Positions 1-9,659 are shown, counted from the stretch's first letter. The stretch: DNA of 64,000 nucleotides from Oscillospiraceae bacterium (GCA_902778665.1 CACYYN010000004.1:27194-91193), one strand, 5' to 3'. Made by a program: numbers and translations. Notes: generated by a model from the letters alone, not told the origin.

Positions 1-1156
1 CTCTCTCAATGCCAAGGCTGCGGTGATGGAGATCTTCGGCAGTGCGGAGGAGGCTTTTTATGCCCCTGCTGGCGCTTTTAGCGGAATAGACGGCATCACC
101 CGTCGGGATGCCGAGCTTCTGGAGGCGAGGGATCTGACCGTAGCCGAATTAATCCCTGCTCTCTGCGAGCGGGCGGAAGTTCGCATTCTGACCATAGAAG
201 ATCCGGACTATCCCCGACGTCTGAAGGAAATCTTCTCTCCTCCGGCGGTGCTCTATGTTCGCGGTCGTCTGCCGGACCTGGATTCAGGCGTGCCTGTTGC
301 TGTTATCGGCACCCGAAAGGCCAGTCCCTACGGAATCCGGATGGGCAGAAATATCGCCTACGAGCTTTCAAAATGCGGCAGCATTGTGGTCTCCGGCCTT
401 ACGCAGGGGGTTGATGCCGCGGCGGCCGAAGGTGCACTTGCCGCCGGCGGCGTCTGTGTGGGGGTGTTGGGCACGCCGATTGCTGATGCAAAAAACAGCC
501 TTGCTCTCCGCGTCTGCCGCAGGGGTGCTCTGATATCGGAGTATGCCCCCGGTACACCTCAGAGAAAGTCATTCTTCCGTGACAGAAACCGCATCGCCGC
601 CGGAATTTCCACTGGGGTGGTGGTGACAGAAGCGCCGGAGAAGTCCGGTACCCGTCTTTTCGTAGCGGAGGCTTTGGAACAGGGCAAGGAGATATTCGCC
701 GTACCCGGCAATGCCGACAGCGAGAATTCCGCCGGCACCATCCGCTTTCTGCGGGAGGGTGCCCAGCTGGTAACACGGGGCTGGGAGGTAGCGGAAGAGC
801 TGAATCTTGCCTATCCCGGCGTGCTGGATCCGGACTGCAGAGAAACCTTTCCACGGCTTCCGGAGGAGGCTCCGAAGCGCGAAGAAAAGAAAAAACCTTC
901 CGCGGAGGCTTCAAAAAAACGTCTTGACAAGCCGCAAACCCATTGCTATATTGACATAACAGATAAGCTTTCCGCTCTTCCGGAGGTGCAGCAGCAGGTT
1001 GCCCTGGCGGTGATCGCCGGGTCCACCGGTGCGGATCAGATTATCGAAGCTACCGGGCTGGAGGCAAAGGCAGTGCTCTCCGCCCTTACCATGCTGGAAA
1101 TCCGCGGCATAACCACCCGGGATGCTTCCGGCAGAATTATCATTCGAGAAGGATAA
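1..1156 (+). CDS. dprA: DNA processing protein DprA (5' end outside window)
   Basis: DprA/Smf loads RecA on incoming single-stranded DNA in natural transformation. The reading frame is open from base 2, and the residues before the first GTG (SLNAKAA, then VMEIFGS) look like the usual DprA N-terminal helical domain, so the true start lies before the window. The Rossmann core runs from GTRKASPYG through VVSGLTQGVD to FFRDRNRIAAGIS and IFAVPGN. A C-terminal winged-helix domain (LPEVQQQVALAVI to the end) is present. The usual His in GIDxxAH is Ala here (GVDAAAAEGAL). It stops just before topA, a common Firmicutes pair. Confidence 0.93.
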   Translation, partial: SLNAKAAVMEIFGSAEEAFYAPAGAFSGIDGITRRDAELLEARDLTVAELIPALCERAEVRILTIEDPDYPRRLKEIFSPPAVLYVRGRLPDLDSGVPVAVIGTRKASPYGIRMGRNIAYELSKCGSIVVSGLTQGVDAAAAEGALAAGGVCVGVLGTPIADAKNSLALRVCRRGALISEYAPGTPQRKSFFRDRNRIAAGISTGVVVTEAPEKSGTRLFVAEALEQGKEIFAVPGNADSENSAGTIRFLREGAQLVTRGWEVAEELNLAYPGVLDPDCRETFPRLPEEAPKREEKKKPSAEASKKRLDKPQTHCYIDITDKLSALPEVQQQVALAVIAGSTGADQIIEATGLEAKAVLSALTMLEIRGITTRDASGRIIIREG

Positions 1157-1174
1157 GTGAGGAAAAACAACAAT

Positions 1175-3562
1175 ATGCCTGCGAAGAAAAATCTCGTGAT
1201 TGTCGAGTCGCCTGCCAAGGCCAAGACGATCGAGAAGTATCTCGGAAATAAATATACGGTCAAAGCCTCCATGGGTCACCTGCGTGATCTTCCCAAAAGC
1301 TCACTCGGTGTGGACCTGGAGACCTTTGAACCCAAATATATCTCCATGCGGGATAAGACACAGGTGATCAAAGAGCTGAAAACGGAGGCAAAGAAGGCCG
1401 ACACCGTTTTCCTCGCGACGGACCCTGACCGCGAGGGAGAGGCCATCTCCTGGCATCTCAAGGAGCTGCTGGCTCTGCCGGATGAGAAGGCAAAGCGGGT
1501 AACCTTCAACGAGATCACCAAAAATGTGGTGACGAAAAGCATCCAGAATCCAAGAGAGATCGATCAGAATCTGGTCAACGCCCAGCAGGCACGGCGTGTG
1601 CTGGACCGCATTGTGGGCTACCAGCTCTCTCCCATGCTTTGGCATACCGTGAAATACGGTCTGTCTGCCGGCAGGGTGCAGTCTGTTGCCGTGCGCATGG
1701 TGGTGGATCGTGAAAATGAGATCCGTGCATTCCAGAAGGAGGAGTACTGGCATCTCGATGCTGTGCTCAGCCCGGTATCGCCGGAGAACGGCAAGTCCTT
1801 TACCGCCCGGTATTTCGCACCGGAGGGGGTAGAAAAGAAACAGACGCTCCGCACCAAGGAAGAGACGGACGCTATTATTGAAAAGATTTCTCAGGCTCCT
1901 TTTTCCGTAAAAAAAGTCACAAGAAGCCAGAAGCCGAGAAAGCCTTCCGCTCCGTTTCGTACCTCTACGCTGCAGCAGGAGGCTTCCCGCAGACTGAATA
2001 TGACACCTCGCCGCACGATGATGATTGCGCAGCAGCTGTATGAAGGGGTGGAGATCAGCGGGCGCGGCAGCATCGGCCTTATTACCTACATGCGAACCGA
2101 CTCACTCCGAATCTCCGAAGAGGCCATAGCCGCGGCGAGAAACTATGTTTCCGGCGTCTACGGAGATTCCTTCGTCCCCAAATCCGCCCGGCATTTTCAG
2201 ACCGGTGCGGGTGCCCAGGATGCCCATGAGGCAATCCGGCCCTCCGATGTCAGCATCTCTCCCGAAGAGATCCGCGGTGATCTCACAAGGGAGCAGTATA
2301 TGCTCTATCGCCTGATCTGGCGCAGATTTGTCGCTTCCCAGATGGCGGATGCGATCTATGACGAGGTCACGGCCGATATGCTCTCTGCCGGATATATCTT
2401 CCAGGCCCAGAGCTCCGAAGTGCGCTTCAAGGGCTTTACCGTGCTGTATGAAGAGGCGAAGGACGAAGAGTCCGACGAACTGTCCGGCAAGCTTCCCTAT
2501 CTGGAGGAGGGGCAGGGGCTCACCTTTGTCAAGGCTATTGCCGACCAGCAGTTTACCCAACCGCCAAGACGCTATACCGAGGCCACCCTGATTCAGGATA
2601 TGGAGAAAAAGGGCATCGGCCGTCCGTCTACCTATGCGGCAACGGTTGCCACCATTTCCTCCCACGGTTATGTTTCCAAGGAGGGCAAGTATCTGCAGCC
2701 TACGCCTCTGGGAGAGGTCGTTACCGGTTTTCTGGAAGATCATTTCTCCGATATTGTGGATGTGAAATTCACCAGCAATATGGAGACGAACCTGGACCAG
2801 ATTGAAAACGGCAGCGAGGAGTGGAAGAGCGTTCTACGCCGTTTCTACGATGATTTCAGCAAAGAGATAGCTGTTGCAGAAAAGGCGACCGATGGCGTGC
2901 GCCTGAAGGTCCCCGATGTGGAGACTGACGAGATCTGCGACGTCTGCGGCGCAAAGATGGTGAAAAAACGGGGCCGCTTCGGAGATTTCCTCGGCTGCTC
3001 CAACTTCCCGACCTGCAATTTCACCAAACCCATCGTCATTGAGATGCCGGGTAAATGCCCAAAATGCGGCGGCAGAATTCTCAAGCGTACCTCTAAAAAC
3101 AATAATGTCTACTATGCCTGTGAAGAGAATAAACCCCTCTGCTCCTTCCGTGCTGAGCAGATGCCGGAAGAGGAGACCTGCCCCCGCTGTGGCAGCAAGG
3201 TTATTCCACAGACTGACGATGATGGCAAGGTAACCTACGTCTGCGAGCGCAATCTCCAGCGTCGCTGTGATTTTATCACCTGGGACGTACCCACCAAGGA
3301 CTTCTGCCCATCCTGCGGTAAAACCCTGTTTAAGCGCAGCGGACGAGGCCAGGCCAGAACCTTCTGCGAGAACGAAGCCTGCGAGAAGTTCGTGCCGCTG
3401 GAAGAGCGGGGTTACCGGAAAAAGCAGACAAAGGAGGAGATCTCCGCCGACACAAAAGAGACTTCCGCCAAGACCGCTGCAAAAACACGGAAATCCGCTA
3501 AAACCACAAAATCGTCCGGGACTGCCGCATCAGCAGGTACCCGCGCCAGGAAGCCGAAATAA
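1175..3562 (+). CDS. topA: DNA topoisomerase I
   Basis: Type IA topoisomerase that relaxes negative supercoils. The TOPRIM domain starts at IVESPAKAKTIEKYLG and has DPDREGEAISWHL. The active-site Tyr lies in YMRTDS near residue 305. Four C-terminal zinc-ribbon units follow (CDVCGAK, CPKCGG, CPRCGSK, CPSCGK), and the protein ends in a Lys/Thr/Ala-rich basic tail. The length is 795 aa. I chose ATG 1175 because a Shine-Dalgarno-like GTGAGG lies 10 to 12 bp upstream. A GTG directly after the dprA stop (1157) is in frame but has no site of its own. A small hairpin (3551-3569) spans the stop codon. Confidence 0.97.
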   Translation: MPAKKNLVIVESPAKAKTIEKYLGNKYTVKASMGHLRDLPKSSLGVDLETFEPKYISMRDKTQVIKELKTEAKKADTVFLATDPDREGEAISWHLKELLALPDEKAKRVTFNEITKNVVTKSIQNPREIDQNLVNAQQARRVLDRIVGYQLSPMLWHTVKYGLSAGRVQSVAVRMVVDRENEIRAFQKEEYWHLDAVLSPVSPENGKSFTARYFAPEGVEKKQTLRTKEETDAIIEKISQAPFSVKKVTRSQKPRKPSAPFRTSTLQQEASRRLNMTPRRTMMIAQQLYEGVEISGRGSIGLITYMRTDSLRISEEAIAAARNYVSGVYGDSFVPKSARHFQTGAGAQDAHEAIRPSDVSISPEEIRGDLTREQYMLYRLIWRRFVASQMADAIYDEVTADMLSAGYIFQAQSSEVRFKGFTVLYEEAKDEESDELSGKLPYLEEGQGLTFVKAIADQQFTQPPRRYTEATLIQDMEKKGIGRPSTYAATVATISSHGYVSKEGKYLQPTPLGEVVTGFLEDHFSDIVDVKFTSNMETNLDQIENGSEEWKSVLRRFYDDFSKEIAVAEKATDGVRLKVPDVETDEICDVCGAKMVKKRGRFGDFLGCSNFPTCNFTKPIVIEMPGKCPKCGGRILKRTSKNNNVYYACEENKPLCSFRAEQMPEEETCPRCGSKVIPQTDDDGKVTYVCERNLQRRCDFITWDVPTKDFCPSCGKTLFKRSGRGQARTFCENEACEKFVPLEERGYRKKQTKEEISADTKETSAKTAAKTRKSAKTTKSSGTAASAGTRARKPK

Positions 3563-3592
3563 TCGGCTTCTTCTTGATAAGAAAGGAAAATC

Positions 3593-4921
3593 ATGAATCA
3601 CCTGACTCCGGTAACTGTGGTCGGGGCGGGCCCTGCCGGGAGCGAATGTGCCTGGCAGCTGGCAAAACGGGGCATTCCCGTCCGCCTCATAGATATGAAG
3701 CCGGCAAAAATGACCCCTGCCCATACTTCGCCCTACTTTTCCGAGCTGGTCTGCTCCAACTCTCTCCGGTCCGATGAACTGGCCAACGCGGTGGGACTGC
3801 TGAAGGCGGAGATGCGTGCCCTCGGATCTCTCTTTCTCGAGAGTGCCGATGTTAACCGCGTCCCGGCAGGCGGTGCTCTGGCGGTAGACCGGGTGGGTTT
3901 TGCCCGCTATATCACAAATAAGCTCACTTCCCGGGACAATATCGAGATCGTCTCCGAGGAGGTTACCGCTATTCCGGAAGGGGAGGTGGTCATCGCCTCC
4001 GGCCCTTTAAGCAGTGACACCATAGCTGACCGAATCCAGATGCTCTGCGGGCAGGAGGGGCTGCATTTCTACGATGCGGTAGCTCCCATCGTCACGCTGG
4101 AAAGTGTTGATATGTCCAGTGCTTTTTTCGCCTCCCGCTACGACAAGGGGACTGCAGATTATGTTAACTGCCCAATGGACAAAGATGAATATCTCGCTTT
4201 TGTCTCCGAGCTTGCCAAAGCAAAGGAGGCTCCTATCCACGGCTTTGATGACGGGGCGGTTTTCGAAGGTTGCATGCCCGTTGAAGTAATGGCCCGCAGA
4301 GGGGTCGACACCCTGCGTTATGGCCCCCTGAAGCCTGTCGGGCTTGTTGATCCGCGTACGGGCAGAGAGAATTACGCGGTTGTGCAGCTGCGCAAGGATA
4401 ATGCCGACGGCACCCTCTATAATCTGGTGGGGTTTCAGACGCACCTTACCTTCGGCGAGCAGAAGCGGGTCTTCTCCATGATTCCGGCCCTGAAGGATGC
4501 CCAGTTTATGCGCTACGGTGTGATGCACCGCAATACCTTTCTCAACAGCCCCCGCCTGTTGGATCGCTATTATCGGCTGAAAAGCGACTCACGCATCAGC
4601 TTCGCCGGTCAAATGACGGGTGTGGAGGGCTATGTGGAGTCCGCCGCCTCCGGCATGCTGGTGGGCATTGAAACGGCAGCGCGGATTCTGGGGCTGCCAC
4701 CGGCTGACTTCCCGCAGGAGACGGCAATCGGGGCGCTGGCTCAGTATATCTCCTCCGGCAGTGTGGGCGATTTTCAGCCTATGAACATCAATTTCGGCCT
4801 GATCACACCTCTTGGATACAGAGTGAAGGGCAAACGGAATAAAAACGCGGAGATTTCCGCCCGGTCCCTCCGGTGGATCGGAAACATGATAGAGGAAAGA
4901 AAAGGGGAACTGTTTTCATGA
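3593..4921 (+). CDS. trmFO: Methylenetetrahydrofolate-tRNA (uracil-54) methyltransferase TrmFO
   Basis: Folate- and FAD-dependent enzyme that makes ribothymidine at position 54 of tRNA in most Firmicutes. The N-terminal FAD-binding motif VVGAGPAGSECAWQLA starts at residue 8. The family signature SELVCSNSLRSD follows near residue 50, and the C-terminal FAD contact GQMTGVEGYVESAASG is intact. The length of 442 aa is usual. A Shine-Dalgarno sequence (AAGGAAAA) precedes ATG 3593. The stop overlaps plsX by 4 bp (ATGA), so the two are translationally coupled. The topA-trmFO order is typical of Firmicutes. Confidence 0.96.
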   Translation: MNHLTPVTVVGAGPAGSECAWQLAKRGIPVRLIDMKPAKMTPAHTSPYFSELVCSNSLRSDELANAVGLLKAEMRALGSLFLESADVNRVPAGGALAVDRVGFARYITNKLTSRDNIEIVSEEVTAIPEGEVVIASGPLSSDTIADRIQMLCGQEGLHFYDAVAPIVTLESVDMSSAFFASRYDKGTADYVNCPMDKDEYLAFVSELAKAKEAPIHGFDDGAVFEGCMPVEVMARRGVDTLRYGPLKPVGLVDPRTGRENYAVVQLRKDNADGTLYNLVGFQTHLTFGEQKRVFSMIPALKDAQFMRYGVMHRNTFLNSPRLLDRYYRLKSDSRISFAGQMTGVEGYVESAASGMLVGIETAARILGLPPADFPQETAIGALAQYISSGSVGDFQPMNINFGLITPLGYRVKGKRNKNAEISARSLRWIGNMIEERKGELFS

Positions 4922-5934
4922 AGATTATCATCGATGCCATGAGCGGTGACAATGCACCGCAGGAAATTGTTGCCGGCGCCGTGAAAGCGGCAGATGAACT
5001 GGGGGTAGAAATTGTATTCGTGGGGCGTGAGGCGGAAGTGCGTGCCTGCCTCGGCAGCAGGGCAGATGCCTTTCCCGTTATAAACGCGGATGACGTTATT
5101 ACCATGGAGGATGATCCCAGCACTGCCACCCGCAGAAAGAAGAATTCCTCTATGGCGGTTGCTCTGCGTCTTCTCTCCGAGGGCGAGGGCGATGCCATGG
5201 TTTCGGCCGGTTCCACCGGGGCTCTGCTCACTGGGGCAACCCTCACCGTGGGGAGAATCAAGGGCATCCGTCGAGCGGCGCTGGCGCCCGTCCTCCCGGC
5301 GGGAGAGCACGGCGTTATGCTGATTGACTGCGGGGCAAATGTGGAATGCACCCCGGAGTATCTCCTCCAGTTTGCCTATATGGGCAGTTATTATGCCAGC
5401 CGGATCATGGGCTGCGAAAGCCCACGAGTGGGCCTTCTTAATGTGGGTACGGAAGACACCAAAGGCGGCGAGCTGCAGCACCGCACTTTCGCCCTCCTGA
5501 AGGAAGCGAGCGAAAACGGTCGGATCAATTTTATCGGCAATGTGGAAGGCACCACAGTTTTCTCCGGTGATGTGGACGTGGTAGTGTCGGACGGGTTTAC
5601 CGGCAACGTACTTCTCAAGACTACCGAGGGTGTGATCCGGTTTATGATGAAGGCGCTCAAGGGCGTATTCTATAAGAGCACAAAGAACAAGCTTGCTGCG
5701 GCGGTGATCAAAAAAGACCTGGGTGAGATGAAGAAGTCCTTTGATCCCAATGAGGTGGGCGGAACGGCTCTCATCGGAATCAGCAAGCCGGTGGTCAAGG
5801 CCCACGGCTCGTCCAATGCCCAGTCCTTCTTCGCAGCTATCCGCCAGGCTGTTATCTTTGCCCGGAGCGGTATGATTGATGACATCAAAAACAACATCGA
5901 CTACATGAAAATCAGGGCGGAAAAGCAGGAATGA
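4918..5934 (+). CDS. plsX: Phosphate acyltransferase PlsX
   Basis: Converts acyl-ACP to acyl-phosphate for phospholipid synthesis by PlsY. The 338-aa protein begins MKIIIDAMSGDNAP, the family N-terminus. It has the conserved SAGSTGALL and LIDCGANVECTPEYLLQFA segments, and VVSDGFTGNVLLKTTEG. The start is ATG 4918, overlapping the trmFO stop by 4 bp, with AAAGGGGAA upstream. An earlier in-frame ATG (4873) lies inside trmFO and is not needed. acpP, which often sits between plsX and rnc, is absent; rnc overlaps directly. Confidence 0.96.
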   Translation: MKIIIDAMSGDNAPQEIVAGAVKAADELGVEIVFVGREAEVRACLGSRADAFPVINADDVITMEDDPSTATRRKKNSSMAVALRLLSEGEGDAMVSAGSTGALLTGATLTVGRIKGIRRAALAPVLPAGEHGVMLIDCGANVECTPEYLLQFAYMGSYYASRIMGCESPRVGLLNVGTEDTKGGELQHRTFALLKEASENGRINFIGNVEGTTVFSGDVDVVVSDGFTGNVLLKTTEGVIRFMMKALKGVFYKSTKNKLAAAVIKKDLGEMKKSFDPNEVGGTALIGISKPVVKAHGSSNAQSFFAAIRQAVIFARSGMIDDIKNNIDYMKIRAEKQE

Positions 5935-6647
5935 ACAGAAAACCCAATTCCGCTCCTCCCTTCCGGACAGACTATACTGCTCTGGAGAAGAAAATCGGCT
6001 ACACCTTCCGTGATTCCGCTCTTCTTGAAACGGCACTTACCCACAGCTCCTATACCAACGAAAACAGCGGCAGATACCCCTGCTATGAACGCCTGGAGTT
6101 TCTGGGCGATTCCATCCTCGGCTTTGTGACGGCTGAGTTTCTCTTTCACCATGAGCCCCGGATCCCCGAGGGGAGAATGACAAGGCTGCGCTCCGAGCTG
6201 GTGTGTGAGCAGAGCCTGCACCGTGTGGCACAGGAGCTATCCATCAGTGACTATATGCGCCTCGGCAGAGGAGAGGAACACAGCGGCGGCAGGCAGAGAA
6301 AGTCAGTTCTGGCGGATATGGTGGAGGCCGTTATCGCAGCTATCTATCTGGATGCGGGGCTTGAGCGAGCAAAGCAGTTTATACTGGACGTGCTGCTCAG
6401 CCATGCCGAAATCGGCGAGGAGCACCGGAGTGTTGACAGCAAAACCGAGCTGCAGGAGCTGATGCAGCAGGACGGAGAGTGCTCCATCCGCTATGAGGAG
6501 GTCTCGGAGAGCGGGCCCGACCATAACAAGACCTTCACCTTCCGCGTCCTCATCAACGACGTACCCTCCGGTGAGGGAACCGGCAGGACGAAAAAAGAAG
6601 CAGAGCAGCAGGCTGCTGCCCGTGCACTGGAGATGCGCAGGCCGTGA
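5931..6647 (+). CDS. rnc: Ribonuclease III
   Basis: Double-strand-specific endoribonuclease for rRNA and mRNA processing. The catalytic signature YERLEFLGDSIL is at about residues 52 to 63, with the second acidic site in DMVEAVIAAIYLDAG near 130. A C-terminal double-stranded RNA-binding domain runs from about residue 165 to 238 (KTELQELMQ to KKEAEQQAAARAL). The length of 238 aa is usual. It overlaps plsX by ATGA and the next gene by GTGA, so it sits mid-operon. Confidence 0.97.
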   Translation: MNRKPNSAPPFRTDYTALEKKIGYTFRDSALLETALTHSSYTNENSGRYPCYERLEFLGDSILGFVTAEFLFHHEPRIPEGRMTRLRSELVCEQSLHRVAQELSISDYMRLGRGEEHSGGRQRKSVLADMVEAVIAAIYLDAGLERAKQFILDVLLSHAEIGEEHRSVDSKTELQELMQQDGECSIRYEEVSESGPDHNKTFTFRVLINDVPSGEGTGRTKKEAEQQAAARALEMRRP

Positions 6648-7663
6648 GTGCACGCGAGAGTATCATCCCGGTCTTTGTGCCCCACTGGGGGTGCCCGTAT
6701 CATTGTGTATTCTGCAATCAGCGACAGATCTCCGGGGCAAAAAAACCGGCGTCACCGGATGATGTGCGCCGTGCCGTTCAGAGTGCACTTGCCCTTCTAC
6801 CCTCCGGATCAAAGCCTCAGCTGGCCTTTTACGGCGGCAGCTTCACGGCCATTCCCGTGCAGGATCAGGAAGCTCTCCTTACAGCGGCAAAGGAGATTCT
6901 GGACAGTGGATTGATCTCCTCGATCCGCCTCTCCACAAGACCGGATGCGGTTGACGATGCTGTGCTTTCACGTCTTCACGGTTTTGGCGTGGAGACGGTG
7001 GAGCTGGGCGCCCAGTCCATGTGCGATGAGGTGCTTGCCCTTTCCGGCAGGGGCCACACAAGTGCCGATGTGGAGTATGCCTCCCGGCTGATCAAAGCAT
7101 CCGGCTTTCGTCTGATTCTACAGATGATGACCGGCCTTCCGGGTGACAGTCCGGAACGGAGTATCCGCACGGCAGAAAAAATCATTGCCCTTCGACCGGA
7201 CGGGGTTCGGATCTATCCTACCGTTATCGTGCGGGATACCATGCTCTATGATCTATGGCAGACTGGGCAGTATACCGAGCACACAGTGGAAGATGCCGTC
7301 TCCCTCTGTGCCCGCCTTTTGCCTATGTTCGAGAAGGCTTCCATTCCTGTTATCCGTCTCGGTCTCAACCCCACGGAGGAGCTTTCCGCCGGAGGCGCTG
7401 CAGCAGGAGCCTATCATCCGGCTCTTGGAGAGCTGGTGAAAAGCCGTATGATCCGATCTGAGGCGGAAGAGCGCCTCGCCGGCATTGTGCCCGGCAGCAG
7501 GGTTTGCCTCTTCGTCCATCCGAAAAAACTCTCTCAGATGGCAGGGCAGCATAAGTGCAACATCACCTACCTGCAGGAGAAGTTCGCCCTCTCCGGCCTG
7601 GCCGTCTGCTCGGATCCCGCTCTTTCCGAACAGGAAATCCGCATAAAAACAGACCGGCAGTGA
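6644..7663 (+). CDS. Radical SAM protein, Elp3-like
   Basis: Radical SAM enzyme of the group often annotated as Elp3-like in Clostridia. The cluster-binding motif is Cys17-x3-Cys21-x2-Cys24 (CPYHCVFC). The following core includes YGGSFTAIP, a SAM-site segment, and LQMMTGLPGDS. There is no acetyltransferase domain, so it is not full Elp3; the substrate is unknown (a tRNA or cofactor modification is possible). The start is GTG 6644, inside the rnc stop. Position next to rnc and before smc is recurrent in Clostridia. It is the last gene of the dprA operon. Confidence 0.85.
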   Translation: MSARESIIPVFVPHWGCPYHCVFCNQRQISGAKKPASPDDVRRAVQSALALLPSGSKPQLAFYGGSFTAIPVQDQEALLTAAKEILDSGLISSIRLSTRPDAVDDAVLSRLHGFGVETVELGAQSMCDEVLALSGRGHTSADVEYASRLIKASGFRLILQMMTGLPGDSPERSIRTAEKIIALRPDGVRIYPTVIVRDTMLYDLWQTGQYTEHTVEDAVSLCARLLPMFEKASIPVIRLGLNPTEELSAGGAAAGAYHPALGELVKSRMIRSEAEERLAGIVPGSRVCLFVHPKKLSQMAGQHKCNITYLQEKFALSGLAVCSDPALSEQEIRIKTDRQ

Positions 7664-7699
7664 GAAACAGAAGTGAGAAACAGATCTCACTGCCTTTTT
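7657..7699 (+). terminator. Intrinsic terminator of the dprA operon
   Basis: GCAGTGAG (7657-7664) pairs with CTCACTGC (7686-7693), followed by CTTTTTA. A second copy of GTGAGAAACAG inside the loop offers an alternative shorter stem (AGTGAG 7672-7677). The stem overlaps the radical SAM stop codon. Confidence 0.7.
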
Positions 7700-7740
7700 A
7701 GATTCATCCATATTGTCTTTTGATGCTTGAATAAAATCAA

Positions 7741-7775
7741 AACACCGGACCTGAAGAAATCTCAGGTCCGGTGTT
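7741..7775 (-). terminator. Terminator of glgA
   Basis: Perfect 14-bp stem: 7741-7754 pairs with 7762-7775, with a 7-base loop. On the minus strand it is followed by an A/T-rich TTTTGATTTT run. It lies 40 bp past the glgA stop. Confidence 0.85.
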
Positions 7776-7814
7776 GGAATATTTGTATTTAGTGACTGCA
7801 GGTTGAACCGTGAC

Positions 7815-9584
7815 TTACGGTTTAAGCTCCAGGTAGAGGGAGCGGTACTGGGTTGCGGAGTTCTCCCAGGACACGTCCTTTTCCAGATCGCGTATAACCA
7901 TCTCATCCCAGCGTTCCCGTTCGGTGAAGTAGAGGGTTTTTGCACGGTTGATGGCATCGAGCAGGAGTCCGGTTTCATAGCGGTCAAAGCTGAAGCCGTT
8001 GCCTTCATTGGTGAACTGATTGTAGGGCTGCACGGTGTCCTTCAAACCGCCGGTCTCACGCACCACAGGGATGGTGCCGTAGCGCATGGCGATGAGCTGT
8101 GTCAGGCCGCAGGGCTCAAACTGACTGGGAACCAAAAATGCATCGGCACCGGCATAGATCAGATGTGCACGGCTCTCGTCATACATGATGTTGGCACAGA
8201 CGCTGCCTTTGTAGGTGTTCTCGTAGTAGCGGAAGGCATCTTCATAGCGCCCGTCACCGGTGCCGAGAACCACAAACTGGGTGTTGCCGTCCATGATCTG
8301 GGAGAAAATGGCATTGATCAGATCAAGACCCTTCTGGTCGGTCAGACGGGAAATCAGACCGATGACGAACTTGCCGTCATCCTGCTCGAGACCGAGTTTT
8401 TCCTGCAGAGCGCGCTTATTCTCCTTCTTTTTCTCCAACGCATCAGCAAGCGTGTAATTTGCGGCGAGCAGTTTGTCTGTTGCGGCATTCCAGATGTCCA
8501 CATCAATTCCGTTGACAATACCGCGGAGCTTGGGGGCATGGTAGCGCAGATGGGAATCAAGACCTTCCCCGTAATACGGGGTCTGAATCTCCCAGGCGTA
8601 GGTGTTGGACACGGTGGTGATCATATCCGTATAGGCAAGCCCGCCCTTGAACATATTCACGGTGTTCTCATCCTGCAGGAAGACGTTGTAGTTGAACAGG
8701 CCGTCAGGCAGGCCGGACCAGTATTTCAGCCGCGGGATATCGCACATTCCCTGGAAGCGGAGATTATGGATGGTGAGCATGGACTTTGCGCTGGCGACTT
8801 TTGTGCCGGCAAACTCCGTGCGGAGATACACAGGGACAAGCGCAGCCTGCCAGTCATGGCAGTGGATGATGTCGGGGATCCAGTCCATATAATTCAGGGC
8901 GGCCAGAGCTGCCTTGGCAAAATAGCAGTATTTGGGAATATCATCGTACAGGTTGGTGTAGGGGTTGCCCCAGCTGAAGAATTCATCATTGTCGATGAAG
9001 TCATAAACCACGCCGTCCCATACATATTCCATAATGCCGACGTAATAGGTGTGTCCGTCCGAGCAGAGGTCCATCATGAAGTCACCGCGGTAGACCATCT
9101 TTTCCTGATACTCCCAGGGGATGCATCTGTAGCGGGGCAGGATTACCTTCACATCACAGTTCTGCCGGGTGAGTGCTCTGGGGAGAGCATACATCACATC
9201 GCCCAGACCGCCGGTTTTCACAAAGGGATAGCACTCTGAGCCGATAAAGGCTACGCTGCGTCTCGGCTGGGGCAGAGTTTCTTCCGAAACAGGTGCAGGA
9301 GCGGCTTCTGTTGCCTCGGCCTTTTTTGCACGCTTTGCCGGGGCTTTCTTCTTCGGGGCTTCTTCTGCATCGACAGTTACGGCTTTTGCGCTTTTGCGGG
9401 CTGCTTTTTTGGGCTCTGCCTTCTCGTCAGCTGTTTTTGCAGCAGCCTTCCGGGCAGTGGGCTTTTTTGCGGCAGATTCGTCATCTGCTTTTTTCTTCCT
9501 TGCGACAGGCTTTTTCTCTGCGGCAGCTTCCTTTATTTCAACTTCCTTCGCTGCTTCTGCAGCGTCTTTTTTCTTGGCTGGCAT
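7815..9584 (-). CDS. glgA: Glycogen synthase with basic N-terminal extension
   Basis: Transfers glucose from ADP-glucose to an alpha-1,4-glucan (GT5 family). The GT5 core begins near residue 110 (VAFIGSECYPFVKTGGLGDV, with the KTGGL nucleotide-sugar site). It ends with the EPCGLTQLIAMRYGTIPVV donor site and ETGGLKDTV. The first ~108 residues are not part of the enzyme: they are a low-complexity Lys/Ala-rich stretch (KKPVARKKK, KKAARKSAKA, KKKAPAKRAKK) like histone-H1-type tails. I chose ATG 9584 because GAGGAG lies 9 bp upstream; earlier in-frame ATGs lack such a site. No glgB, glgC or glgD is next to it. Confidence 0.93.
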   Translation of the reverse strand: MPAKKKDAAEAAKEVEIKEAAAEKKPVARKKKADDESAAKKPTARKAAAKTADEKAEPKKAARKSAKAVTVDAEEAPKKKAPAKRAKKAEATEAAPAPVSEETLPQPRRSVAFIGSECYPFVKTGGLGDVMYALPRALTRQNCDVKVILPRYRCIPWEYQEKMVYRGDFMMDLCSDGHTYYVGIMEYVWDGVVYDFIDNDEFFSWGNPYTNLYDDIPKYCYFAKAALAALNYMDWIPDIIHCHDWQAALVPVYLRTEFAGTKVASAKSMLTIHNLRFQGMCDIPRLKYWSGLPDGLFNYNVFLQDENTVNMFKGGLAYTDMITTVSNTYAWEIQTPYYGEGLDSHLRYHAPKLRGIVNGIDVDIWNAATDKLLAANYTLADALEKKKENKRALQEKLGLEQDDGKFVIGLISRLTDQKGLDLINAIFSQIMDGNTQFVVLGTGDGRYEDAFRYYENTYKGSVCANIMYDESRAHLIYAGADAFLVPSQFEPCGLTQLIAMRYGTIPVVRETGGLKDTVQPYNQFTNEGNGFSFDRYETGLLLDAINRAKTLYFTERERWDEMVIRDLEKDVSWENSATQYRSLYLELKP

Positions 9585-9630
9585 AATAATCTCCTCACAT
9601 GTCATCAACTTTTGCCGGGTAGGTAGCATT

Positions 9631-9659
9631 ATTATATCAAACGTCTGGAAAAGATGCAA
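9631..9659 (-). promoter_or_regulatory. glgA promoter
   Basis: On the minus strand TTGCAT (9654-9659), a 17-bp spacer and TATAAT (9631-9636), about 47 bp before the glgA start. Confidence 0.75.

Noticed and set aside
3551-3569. Hairpin AAGCCG/CGGCTT at the topA stop
   Set aside because: Only 6 bp and a poor T-tract; not enough for a terminator call within this operon.
7803-9239. 478-codon open frame on the plus strand
   Set aside because: Antisense to glgA.
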